Source: Collinsella phocaeensis (GTDB lineage Bacteria; Actinomycetota; Coriobacteriia; Coriobacteriales; Coriobacteriaceae). Taken from it: a stretch of DNA of 64,000 bases. Numbering within the stretch: position 1 is the first letter of the stretch; each line of letters begins with the position of its first letter. The notes under the pieces were generated by a model. The model was given only the letters and a program-made list of their open reading frames with translations, did not search any database and had not been told where the DNA came from. This document shows, piece by piece, positions 1 through 6,676 of the stretch. The stretch spans positions 806,001 through 870,000 of the forward strand of contig NZ_FQLR01000004.1 of assembly GCF_900119895.1 (NCBI RefSeq), in the 5' to 3' direction. Made by a program: the position numbers and the translations under genes.

Positions 1-645
1 GTCGTCGCGCTGGCGGCCCTGTCGGTGTTCCTGGTGCTGCTCGCGCGCATTCTCGCCGGCGACATCATGGCGCTCGACCGCGCCGCGTACGCGTTGATCG
101 TCGAGAACCTGCGCGCCGGTTGGCTGACGCCGATCATGGAGGGGTTCTCGGCGCTGGCGACCCCCGTCGTGCTCGTCACCCTGCTGCTCGTCATCGCTGC
201 GTTCGCCCCCGGTGCGCGGCCGGGCTGGTGCTGCGCGCTCAACCTCGCGCTCTCCACGGTGGTGAACCTTGTGCTCAAGGCGCTGGTCGCCCGTCCCCGT
301 CCCGAGGGGTTCCGGCTCGCGCAGGCCTCGGGCTTCAGCTTCCCCTCGGGCCACTCGATGGCCGCCATGGCGTTTTTCGGCCTCATCATCTGGTTCGTCT
401 GGCGCTACGAGCGCAATCCCCGGATGCGCGCCGGGCTCACGGCGGCGTTCTCCTTCATCATCCTCATGATCGGCGTGAGCCGCGTCTACCTGGGCGTGCA
501 CTACGCTTCCGACGTGGTGGGCGGGTTCTGCGCCGCGCTCATCTGGCTCGCGCTCTACACCCGCATGGCCGTCCCGCTGTTCATGGGCGCGGACGGGGCG
601 TCCCCGGATCTTTCGGAGGGCGGCGGGGAGAGCCGATCGTCGTAG
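1..645 (+). CDS. PAP2-family membrane phosphatase, 5' end cut by the window
   Basis: Membrane-bound type 2 phosphatidic acid phosphatase family protein, which would remove phosphate from a lipid phosphate such as undecaprenyl pyrophosphate or a phosphatidate at the membrane face. The frame is open from base 1, so the true start lies outside the window; the first GTG inside is at 25. All three family motifs are present: KALVARPRP (K-x6-RP), PSGH, and SRVYLGVHYASD (SR-x5-H-x3-D), including the catalytic histidines. Several hydrophobic segments surround them. The tail after the last helix is short and polar. The exact substrate cannot be told from sequence. The gene converges on trpS, with 341 bases between them. 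Confidence 0.88.
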   Translation, partial: VVALAALSVFLVLLARILAGDIMALDRAAYALIVENLRAGWLTPIMEGFSALATPVVLVTLLLVIAAFAPGARPGWCCALNLALSTVVNLVLKALVARPRPEGFRLAQASGFSFPSGHSMAAMAFFGLIIWFVWRYERNPRMRAGLTAAFSFIILMIGVSRVYLGVHYASDVVGGFCAALIWLALYTRMAVPLFMGADGASPDLSEGGGESRSS

Positions 646-766
646 GGCGCTGCGCACCTCGGCCCGTTTCTGCCCAGACCTTAAAGTAATCCCAGGATAA
701 CTTATGGAGTATCCATGGATGGGGCGGGACGGAGGGACCGGTCGGCAATAGTTCGCTATAGTTAAC

Positions 767-795
767 TTATCAACGGACGGGGCAGGCGATATATA
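767..795 (+). promoter_or_regulatory. Candidate sigma-70 promoter of the small RNA
   Basis: TTATCA at 767-772, a 17-base spacer and TATATA at 790-795. The spacing is ideal and the -10 resembles the TATATT that precedes the tRNA gene at 63276. Transcription would start near 802. Neither flanking protein gene could use it as a normal promoter, because trpS lies on the other strand. Confidence 0.4.
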
Positions 796-801
796 AGAAC
801 C

Positions 802-900
802 CTCCGGTGCGAACAGGACCGCATCCTCCCCTCTGTGCGGTCGAACGTATGGCATGAGAGGCCCGCTGGCGGATGAACCGAGCCAGCGGGCCTCTCGTTG
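802..900 (+). ncRNA. Candidate small RNA, about 100 nt
   Basis: Inferred transcript between the promoter at 767-795 and a terminator-like hairpin. It has two stems. The first pairs GACCGCA (817-823) with TGCGGTC (836-842) and exposes the loop TCCTCCCCTCTG, which is complementary to Shine-Dalgarno sequences; C-rich loops of this kind are typical of Gram-positive regulatory RNAs. The second stem pairs 856-870 with 882-896 perfectly over 15 bases. It matches no RNA family that I can recall (not 6S, SRP, tmRNA or RNase P). Expression is not shown by sequence, and the distal T-tract is weak (GTTGTGT). Confidence 0.33.
856..896. terminator. Perfect 15-bp hairpin, possibly a bidirectional terminator
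   Basis: GAGAGGCCCGCTGGC pairs with its exact complement across an 11-base loop. It lies between convergent genes, about 90 bases past the trpS stop and 210 past the PAP2 stop. T-richness is poor on both sides, as is common for terminators in this GC-rich window. Confidence 0.6.
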
Positions 901-986
901 TGTCGGGGGCCGATCCGGCCGCCCCGTTATGTTCTTCGGCGCCGCGTGCAGGCGAATGGCCTGGGCGCGCGAGCGGGCGGGGGCCC

Positions 987-2036
987 TTAGTAGACCATGC
1001 CCATCGCCTCGCGAACCTCGGCGAGCGTGGCCTCGGCCACCTCGTTGGCGCGGCGGTTGCCCTCGCGTAGCACGTCCTTGACGTAACCCATGTCCTGGAC
1101 GAGCTCCTCGCGGCGGGCGCGGATGGGGGCGAAGTACTCGTTCACGCTCTCGGTGACGTACTTCTTGAGCGCGCCGGAGCCGCCCATGCCGATCTCCTCG
1201 GCGATCTCGACCTCGGAGCGGCCGGTGCAGATGGCGGCGGTGGAGAGCAGGCCGGACACGCCGGGGCGCGCCTCGGGGTCGAATGTGATCATGCGCTCGC
1301 CGTCCGTCTGGCTCTTCTTGATGCGCTTCGCGGTCTCCTCGGCGGTCATCGAGATGTTGATGGCGTTGCCGTAGGACTTGCTCATCTTGCGGCCGTCGAG
1401 GCCCGGCAGCAGCGGCGTGTCGGACAGCAGCGCGTCGACCTCGGGGAACACCTGGCCGTAGCGGTTGTTGAACTTGCGCGCGATCGTGCGGGTGAGCTCG
1501 ATGTGGGGGAGCTGGTCACGGCCGACGGGGACCACGTTGCCCTTGCAGAACAGGATGTCGCAGGCCTGGTGCACGGGATAGGTGAGGAGCAGGCCGGTGA
1601 GCTCGTGGCCGGAAGCCTCCATCTCGGCCTTCACCGTGGGGTTGCGCTGCAGCAGCGCCTCGGAGACGAGCGAGAGGAAGGGCAGCATGAGCTGGTTGCA
1701 TGCGGGAACCGCGGAATGCGCGTAGATCATGGTCTTGTCGGGGTCGAGGCCGCAGGCCAGGTAGTCGATGACCATGTTGTAGACGTTGTCCTGGATGTTG
1801 TCCGTGCTGTCGCGGTCGGTGATGACCTGGTAGTCGGCGATGAGCACGTTGGTGTGCACGCCCAGCTCCTGCAGCTCGACGCGGCTCTTGAGCGTGCCGA
1901 AGTAGTGCCCGAGGTGCAGGCGGCCGGTGGGGCGGTCGCCGGTGAGCATGGTGTACTTCTCGGGGTGCAGCGGGAGGTCGGCGCGGATCTGGTTGCTGCG
2001 CTCCAGGCTGACTTCGTAGCTGAGCTCGTTGGGCAT
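987..2036 (-). CDS. trpS: Tryptophanyl-tRNA synthetase
   Basis: Class I aminoacyl-tRNA synthetase that charges tRNA-Trp in the cytosol; 349 residues, the usual family length. The HIGH-type signature is HLGH at residues 41-44 inside GDRPTGRLHLGHYFG, an arrangement typical of TrpRS rather than TyrRS, and the KMSKS loop is intact near residue 217 (GRKMSKSYGN). I start at the ATG at 2036 because AAAGGAG lies just upstream and recognisable homology begins there; an in-frame extension to 2240 would run into the next gene. It lies 76 bases downstream of the WecA-like gene and is probably cotranscribed with it. No T-box leader is visible. Confidence 0.95.
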   Translation of the reverse strand: MPNELSYEVSLERSNQIRADLPLHPEKYTMLTGDRPTGRLHLGHYFGTLKSRVELQELGVHTNVLIADYQVITDRDSTDNIQDNVYNMVIDYLACGLDPDKTMIYAHSAVPACNQLMLPFLSLVSEALLQRNPTVKAEMEASGHELTGLLLTYPVHQACDILFCKGNVVPVGRDQLPHIELTRTIARKFNNRYGQVFPEVDALLSDTPLLPGLDGRKMSKSYGNAINISMTAEETAKRIKKSQTDGERMITFDPEARPGVSGLLSTAAICTGRSEVEIAEEIGMGGSGALKKYVTESVNEYFAPIRARREELVQDMGYVKDVLREGNRRANEVAEATLAEVREAMGMVY

Positions 2037-2112
2037 GATGGCTCCTTTGTGGGTCGTCGGGTTCGAGATGGGGTGCGCGCAGGGGCTGCGCGGTCGGGTG
2101 CCGGTTGCCGGG

Positions 2113-3342
2113 TCAGCCCTTGCGGCCGTCTCCGGAATCGCGGTGGTGCAGGCGGTCCAGGAGCTCCTCGCGGTGTTCGTGCTGCGTCCTGGCCTCCTCC
2201 TCGAATGCGGGGTTGTCGGGCCCCACGAGTTCGTCTCCATGGGTCTTGGGGTTGTAGTGGTGTCGCAGGACCGGCTCGAACAGGTGCAGCCGAGCCGCGA
2301 AGAACGCGGAGCAGGCGAGCAGCGCGACGAAGATGACGACGCGCGTGATGACGTCCACCTGGTTGATGGCGGCGGCGCCCACGGAAAGCAGGATGCACCA
2401 GGCGTAGATGAGCAGGACGGCCTGACGCTGGTCGTAGCCCTCCTGGATCAGGCGATGGTGGATATGCCCCTTGTCGGCCTGCCCGATGCTCACGTGCGCG
2501 CGCATGCGGCGCACGATGGCGGAGAGCGTGTCGATGATCGGCACGCCGGCGACGATGAGCGGGATGATGAGCGAGGTGAGGGCGGCGGTGCGCTGGACGC
2601 TGAGTAGCGAGATGGCGCCGAGGCAGAAGCCGAGCAGCAGCGAGCCGGAGTCGCCGAGGAAGATGCTCGCGGGATGGAAGTTGTAGCGAAGGAACGCCAG
2701 GCAGGCCCCAACGAGCGCGATGGCGAGCGCTGCGGCGTCGGGGCGGTGCGCCAGCACGGCGAAGGAGAACATCGAGACGGCGGCGATGCCGGTGATGCCG
2801 CAGGCGAGCCCGTCGAGCCCGTCGATGAGGTTGATGATGTTGGTGAAGGCGACCAAGTAGACGATCGTGATGGGGTAGGCGAGCCATCCGAGCTCGATGT
2901 CGGGCCCGCCGAGCGGGTTGGAGATGGCGTGGATGACGAGGCCGCCCGACACCGCGACGACGGCCGCGAGGCCCTGCCCCGCGAGCTTGGTGCGCGGCTT
3001 GAGCTGCCAGATGTCGTCGACGGTGCCCACGGCCGTGACGATGGCGAGCGCCACGGCGAGGATCGGGTACTCGACGTCGAGGCTGGGGTGCGGCACGAGG
3101 ACCGGGGGCCAGCCCCAGAACCAGGTGCCGATGAGCTGGACGGTGATGCCGACAGTGATGCCGAAGGCCACGGCGAGCCCGCCCAGGCGGGGCACCGGGC
3201 GCGTGTTGATGCGGCGCTTGGAGGGGTAGTCGACGGCGTCGAGGCGCACGGCGAGCCGGCGCACGAGCGGCGTCGTGATGAGCGTGGCGACAAAAGCCGC
3301 GAGCGCCACGCAGATGTCAGGCAGGAACAGGCCCATATGCAC
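2113..3342 (-). CDS. WecA/TagO-type undecaprenyl-phosphate sugar-1-phosphate transferase
   Basis: Polytopic membrane enzyme of the MraY/WecA superfamily that moves a HexNAc-1-phosphate from a UDP-sugar to undecaprenyl phosphate, the first step of a wall polymer or surface glycan. About ten hydrophobic segments are visible. Family motifs include SKRRINTRPVPRLGG near the N-terminus, NLIDGLDGLACG with the catalytic aspartates, GDSGSLLLGF, and GHIHHRLI, the last being characteristic of WecA/TagO rather than MraY. A charged cytosolic tail of about 60 residues follows. The start is uncertain: GTG at 3342 or ATG at 3336, neither with a strong ribosome binding site. A true mraY sits at 41638, so this is the separate glycan branch enzyme. 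Confidence 0.9.
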   Translation of the reverse strand: MHMGLFLPDICVALAAFVATLITTPLVRRLAVRLDAVDYPSKRRINTRPVPRLGGLAVAFGITVGITVQLIGTWFWGWPPVLVPHPSLDVEYPILAVALAIVTAVGTVDDIWQLKPRTKLAGQGLAAVVAVSGGLVIHAISNPLGGPDIELGWLAYPITIVYLVAFTNIINLIDGLDGLACGITGIAAVSMFSFAVLAHRPDAAALAIALVGACLAFLRYNFHPASIFLGDSGSLLLGFCLGAISLLSVQRTAALTSLIIPLIVAGVPIIDTLSAIVRRMRAHVSIGQADKGHIHHRLIQEGYDQRQAVLLIYAWCILLSVGAAAINQVDVITRVVIFVALLACSAFFAARLHLFEPVLRHHYNPKTHGDELVGPDNPAFEEEARTQHEHREELLDRLHHRDSGDGRKG

Positions 3343-3668
3343 GAGATACCGCCGTATCTGCTGGAAGGTTCACAATCTCATCCATGATACCGGAGTTGAG
3401 GCGAAAGGGGACACACCCGCTCCTCCACCACGACGATACCAAACTCGCGCCGGCCGCCCCGGAGGGCGCCGTGCCAAAAGGGACGCACCCTTTCGGCACG
3501 CGGGCGCCGCGCAGGCGGCCCCGGAGCGCCGGGCCGCGCGCCCCTTCGGCACGGCGCCCTCCGACCGGCGCGGCGCCGGATTCCGCGGCCGCCCGTGCCG
3601 CGAGGGCCTATCATGGAACGGACGGTACCGCGCCGCGCCGCCCGCGGCGGACAAAGGGAGTGATGCTC
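3343..3668. other. Divergent intergenic stretch with a palindromic repeat copy
   Basis: Lies between the divergent WecA-like and PARG genes, so promoters for both are expected, but I cannot place them convincingly. Most of the middle is a degenerate copy of the dispersed GTGCCAAAAGGGAC palindrome. Short open frames here have no ribosome binding sites and look like by-products of the repeat. Confidence 0.55.
3461..3562. repeat. Dispersed palindromic repeat, degenerate copy
   Basis: GGAGGGCGCCGTGCC at 3461-3475 is the exact complement of 3548-3562, and the match runs on imperfectly for a few more bases. The left arm contains GTGCCAAAAGGGAC and ends in CGGCAC, the same core found at 35719-35789 and 60273-60333. 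Here the interior has diverged and the two arms lie further apart. Confidence 0.65.
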
Positions 3669-4574
3669 ATGGCAGACCGCAAGGACAATCCGAGGAAGGC
3701 CGCCCGCGCCCGCGAGGCGGCGGCCCACACCGAGCAGATGGCCGCCCGCTACGGCCGCGAGATCGAGGCGTGCGCCGCCGCGGCGCGCCGCGTCGAGGGC
3801 GCGCCCGCGGTCGAGGTGGAGGGCCGCGTGCCGAGCGTGCGCGTCCTCGACTCCGACGCGGTCTCCGCGATTCTGGAGAACGGCCGCGGCCGCGCCCAGT
3901 TCTGCGATCTCGCGGTCCTGGACTTCGCCTCGTTCGTCAACCCGGGCGGTGGATACGTCCGCGGCTCGATGGCCCAGGAGGAGGCGCTCTGCGCCGAGTC
4001 CTACCTCTACAACGTGCTCGAGGGCATGGGGGACTGGTACGCCGAGAACCGCCGCCGCAACCTCAACTGCGAGCTCTACCGCAACCGCGCGCTCGTGGTT
4101 CCCGCGGTGCGCTTCGCCCGCGACCGCGTGCACGCCTACGCCGACGTGATCGTCGCGGCGGCCCCCAACCTGCGCCGCGCCCGCGCCGATTACGGCGTCG
4201 CCGACGAGGTCGCCGCCGACGCGATGCGCGACCGCATCCGCTTCGCCCTTTCGCTCATAGACGCCCAGGGCCGCGAGAAGGCCGTCCTCGGCGCGTTCGG
4301 CTGCGGCGTGTTCGGGTGGGACGCGAGCGTCGTCGCCGAGATGTTCCGCGAGGAGCTCGCCGGCGGTACCCATGGGCTTTCCGAGGTCGTCTTCGCCATC
4401 CCGCACGCCCGCTACGATGACAACCTCGCCCGCTTCGAGCACGCCTTCGCAGCGTTCCCCGAGGTGAATCCCGCTTCCTACGACGACGTGGCGGCGCGGC
4501 GCGCCGAGGCCCGCGCCGCCGAGGAGGCCGCGCGCGAGGCCGAGCGGGACGACGACTGGCGGCAGTACCTGTAG
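3669..4574 (+). CDS. Bacterial-type poly(ADP-ribose) glycohydrolase (TIGR02452/DUF2263 family)
   Basis: 301-residue macrodomain-fold protein of the microbial PARG-like family, which hydrolyses ADP-ribose linkages. The signature loop is visible as GGGYVRGSMAQEE (GGG-x7-QEE, residues 96-108 approximately), carrying the catalytic glutamates, and GAFGCGVFGWD later in the chain is the conserved glycine-rich phosphate loop. The N-terminal 30 residues and C-terminal 35 are charged and helical. I choose ATG 3669 because AAAGGGAG ends 8 bases before it; ATG 3663 is too close. No ADP-ribosyltransferase or NAD-consuming gene lies nearby, so its partner in this organism is unknown. A terminator follows at 4622. 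Confidence 0.85.
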   Translation: MADRKDNPRKAARAREAAAHTEQMAARYGREIEACAAAARRVEGAPAVEVEGRVPSVRVLDSDAVSAILENGRGRAQFCDLAVLDFASFVNPGGGYVRGSMAQEEALCAESYLYNVLEGMGDWYAENRRRNLNCELYRNRALVVPAVRFARDRVHAYADVIVAAAPNLRRARADYGVADEVAADAMRDRIRFALSLIDAQGREKAVLGAFGCGVFGWDASVVAEMFREELAGGTHGLSEVVFAIPHARYDDNLARFEHAFAAFPEVNPASYDDVAARRAEARAAEEAAREAERDDDWRQYL

Positions 4575-4621
4575 CGCCCGGACGCGGGCCGTCTCGCATC
4601 CACGGGCCGTCCGATATGCGC

Positions 4622-4678
4622 GAGGCCCCTGGCCTTCGTGAGCCGTTCGGGCTCGCGGCGGTCAGGGGCCTCTTTGTT
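4622..4678 (+). terminator. Rho-independent terminator after the PARG gene
   Basis: GAGGCCCCTG (4622-4631) pairs with CAGGGGCCTC (4663-4672), with an internal secondary hairpin, and is followed by TTTGTTT. It ends the PARG transcript and separates it from the hydrogenase genes. Confidence 0.8.
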
Positions 4679-4778
4679 TGCCCCGGCGGCTTCCGCGCGG
4701 CCCCGTGCGCCGACGTCGCGCGAACCCTCGTCGCTTCGGGATGGTCCATCCGCGAACGATTCATTGCCGTCCACCGTC

Positions 4779-4792
4779 TTTAATGCAATCAA
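4779..4792. promoter_or_regulatory. Possible FNR/CRP-family operator upstream of the hydrogenase genes
   Basis: TTTAA-TGCA-ATCAA resembles the FNR/CRP dyad TTGAT-N4-ATCAA with a perfect right half. It sits 55 bases before the first hydrogenase gene, in an A/T-rich patch where a promoter is expected. No clear -10/-35 pair can be fixed, so this is only suggestive. Confidence 0.25.
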
Positions 4793-4846
4793 GTTTATGT
4801 GTTTTGCTACAAACGAGAAACCCGCTGCTGAAAGGAGAGACCCTTC

Positions 4847-6676
4847 ATGGCACGACTTCACGTTATGGAGCGCACGCAGGCGGAAGCGGTTATGTCCGAC
4901 CTGCATGACGCGTTGGGCCGGCGCCTCGCCGCGCGCTCGCTGGCCCCTTGTCCCGTCGAGTTTACCGCCGCCCTTGTCAACATGTGCGCGACGCAGAGTT
5001 GCGGCAAGTGCACGCCCTGCCGAATCGGCCTCGGCGTGCTCTCCGACCTTCTCGAGGACGTCTTGTCCAATCGCGCCGACGAGCTCACGTTGCACCATAT
5101 CGAGCAGGCGGCGGAGACCATCTACCTGTCGAGCGACTGCGCCATCGGGTACGAGGCGGGATCCATGGCGCTCGCCGCCATCCGCGGGTTCCGCGACGAC
5201 TTCGAGCACCACGTCCGCACCGGGTCATGCGGCTTCGGGCAGAACGACCGCGTGCCGTGCGTCGCCGGCTGCCCGGCGAACGTCGACATTCCCGGCTACA
5301 TCTCGCTCGTCGAGGCGGGGCGCTTCACCGACGCCGTCCGCCTGATCCGCAAGGACAACCCGATGCCCATCGTGTGCGGCCTCGTCTGCGAGCATCCGTG
5401 CGAGATGCACTGCCGCCGCGGTATCGTGGACGACCCGCTCAACATCCTCGCCCTCAAGCGCTACGCGTGCGAGCACATGGAGCGCGACTACCGTCCCAAG
5501 ATCGCCGACGCCACGGGCAGGCGCGTCGCCGTCGTGGGCGGCGGGCCCGCCGGCATCTCGTGTGCGTACTACCTTGCGCTCATGGGCCATGCGGTCACCA
5601 TCTACGAGCAGCGCGCCCACTTGGGCGGCATGCTCCGCTACGGCATTCCCGACTACCGCCTGCCGCGCACCGAGCTCGATGCCGAGATCCAGTGGATCTT
5701 GGATTGCGGCATCGACGTCAAGCTCAACGCATCCGTGGACGGCGACGGGCTGCGCGCCCTGCGCGACGAGTACGATGCCGTCTACCTCGCCATCGGGGCC
5801 CATCTCGACAAGAAGCTCGGGCTCCCCGGGGAGGACGCGCGGGGAGTCGAGAGCGCGGTGGGCATGCTGCGCGCCATCGGCGACGGCGAGCTGCCCGATT
5901 TCTCCGGCGAGCGCGTCATGGTCGTGGGCGGCGGCAACGTCGCCATGGACGTCGCCCGCTCCTCGGTGCGCCTCGGCGCCAGCAAGGTCATGGTGGCGTA
6001 CCGCCGCCGCATCTGCGACATGACGGCGCAGGACGCCGAGATCGCCGGCGCCCAGGCGGAAGGGTGCGAGATCTTGGAGCTCAACGCCCCGGTCCGCGTC
6101 GAATGCGATGCGGACGGCCGCGTCGCCGGGCTCGTCGTGCAGCCCCAGATCATCGGCGAGCCCCGGTGGGGGAGGCCCGCCCCGCGCGCCGCGGCGGCTC
6201 CCGAGCGCCTCGTCGCCTGCGACCGCATCGTCGTCGCGATCGGGCAGGACATCGACTCCGCGCCGTTCGAGGCGCTGGGCATCCCTTGCTCGCGCGGGAA
6301 GGTCGAGGCGGCCGAGGACGGATCCATCGAGGGCTTCGACGGACTCTATGCCGGCGGCGACTGCCAAAGCGGCCCTGCGACCGTCATCCGCGCCATCAAC
6401 GCGGGCAAGGTCGCCGCTGCCAACATCGACCGCTACCTGGGCTTCGACCACAAGGTCTCGCTCGATGTCGAGCTTCCGCCCGTGCAGTTCAAGGGCAAGC
6501 GCCTCTGCGGGCGCTGCGAGCTGTCCGAGCGCGAGGCGGCCGAGCGCGTCGGCGACTTCGAGATGGTCGAGATCGGGCTCACCGAGGAGGAGGCGATGCA
6601 GGAGGCGTCCCGCTGCCTGCGCTGCGATCACTTCGGCTTCGGCGCCTATCGAGGGGGAAGGACCTTCCAATGGTAA
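4847..6676 (+). CDS. GltD-like FAD/NAD(P) oxidoreductase fused to a NuoF-type iron-sulfur domain, hydrogenase partner
   Basis: 609-residue electron-transfer flavoprotein, probably exchanging electrons between NAD(P)H and the adjacent HydA. In order: a NuoF C-terminal-type [4Fe-4S] domain with SCGKCTPCR near residue 50; a GltD N-terminal double-cluster domain (about 125-198) with VPCVAGCPANVDIPGY and GLVCEHPCEMHCRR; an FAD Rossmann motif VVGGGPAGISCAYY near 227; an NAD(P) motif VVGGGNVAMD near 359; a second FAD motif YAGGDCQSG near 505; and a short cysteine-rich tail (LCGRCELS, SRCLRCDHFG). The FMN/NADH-binding part of NuoF is absent. AAAGGAG precedes ATG 4847. It overlaps hydA by 7 bases, so translation is probably coupled. 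The preferred cofactor, NADH or NADPH, is not certain. Confidence 0.85.
   Translation: MARLHVMERTQAEAVMSDLHDALGRRLAARSLAPCPVEFTAALVNMCATQSCGKCTPCRIGLGVLSDLLEDVLSNRADELTLHHIEQAAETIYLSSDCAIGYEAGSMALAAIRGFRDDFEHHVRTGSCGFGQNDRVPCVAGCPANVDIPGYISLVEAGRFTDAVRLIRKDNPMPIVCGLVCEHPCEMHCRRGIVDDPLNILALKRYACEHMERDYRPKIADATGRRVAVVGGGPAGISCAYYLALMGHAVTIYEQRAHLGGMLRYGIPDYRLPRTELDAEIQWILDCGIDVKLNASVDGDGLRALRDEYDAVYLAIGAHLDKKLGLPGEDARGVESAVGMLRAIGDGELPDFSGERVMVVGGGNVAMDVARSSVRLGASKVMVAYRRRICDMTAQDAEIAGAQAEGCEILELNAPVRVECDADGRVAGLVVQPQIIGEPRWGRPAPRAAAAPERLVACDRIVVAIGQDIDSAPFEALGIPCSRGKVEAAEDGSIEGFDGLYAGGDCQSGPATVIRAINAGKVAAANIDRYLGFDHKVSLDVELPPVQFKGKRLCGRCELSEREAAERVGDFEMVEIGLTEEEAMQEASRCLRCDHFGFGAYRGGRTFQW

Larger units (their letters stand above)
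646..986. other. Intergenic stretch between convergent genes, with a possible small RNA
   Basis: No protein gene is convincing here. The left part has short A/T-rich patches unlike the surrounding genes. The right part has a promoter-like pair, a first hairpin and a second terminator-like hairpin, which are listed separately as a candidate small RNA. The second hairpin may also end trpS transcription coming from the right. Confidence 0.6.

Noticed and set aside
2037-2112. A T-box or other leader for trpS
   Set aside because: Only 76 bases separate it from the upstream gene and none of the T-box sequence landmarks is present.
4948-6669. A long upstream extension of the hydA frame, giving a 1152-residue protein
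   Set aside because: The extension overlaps the GltD-like gene in another frame and is Arg-rich without motifs. ATG 6670 has a good ribosome binding site and begins the standard 2Fe-2S domain.
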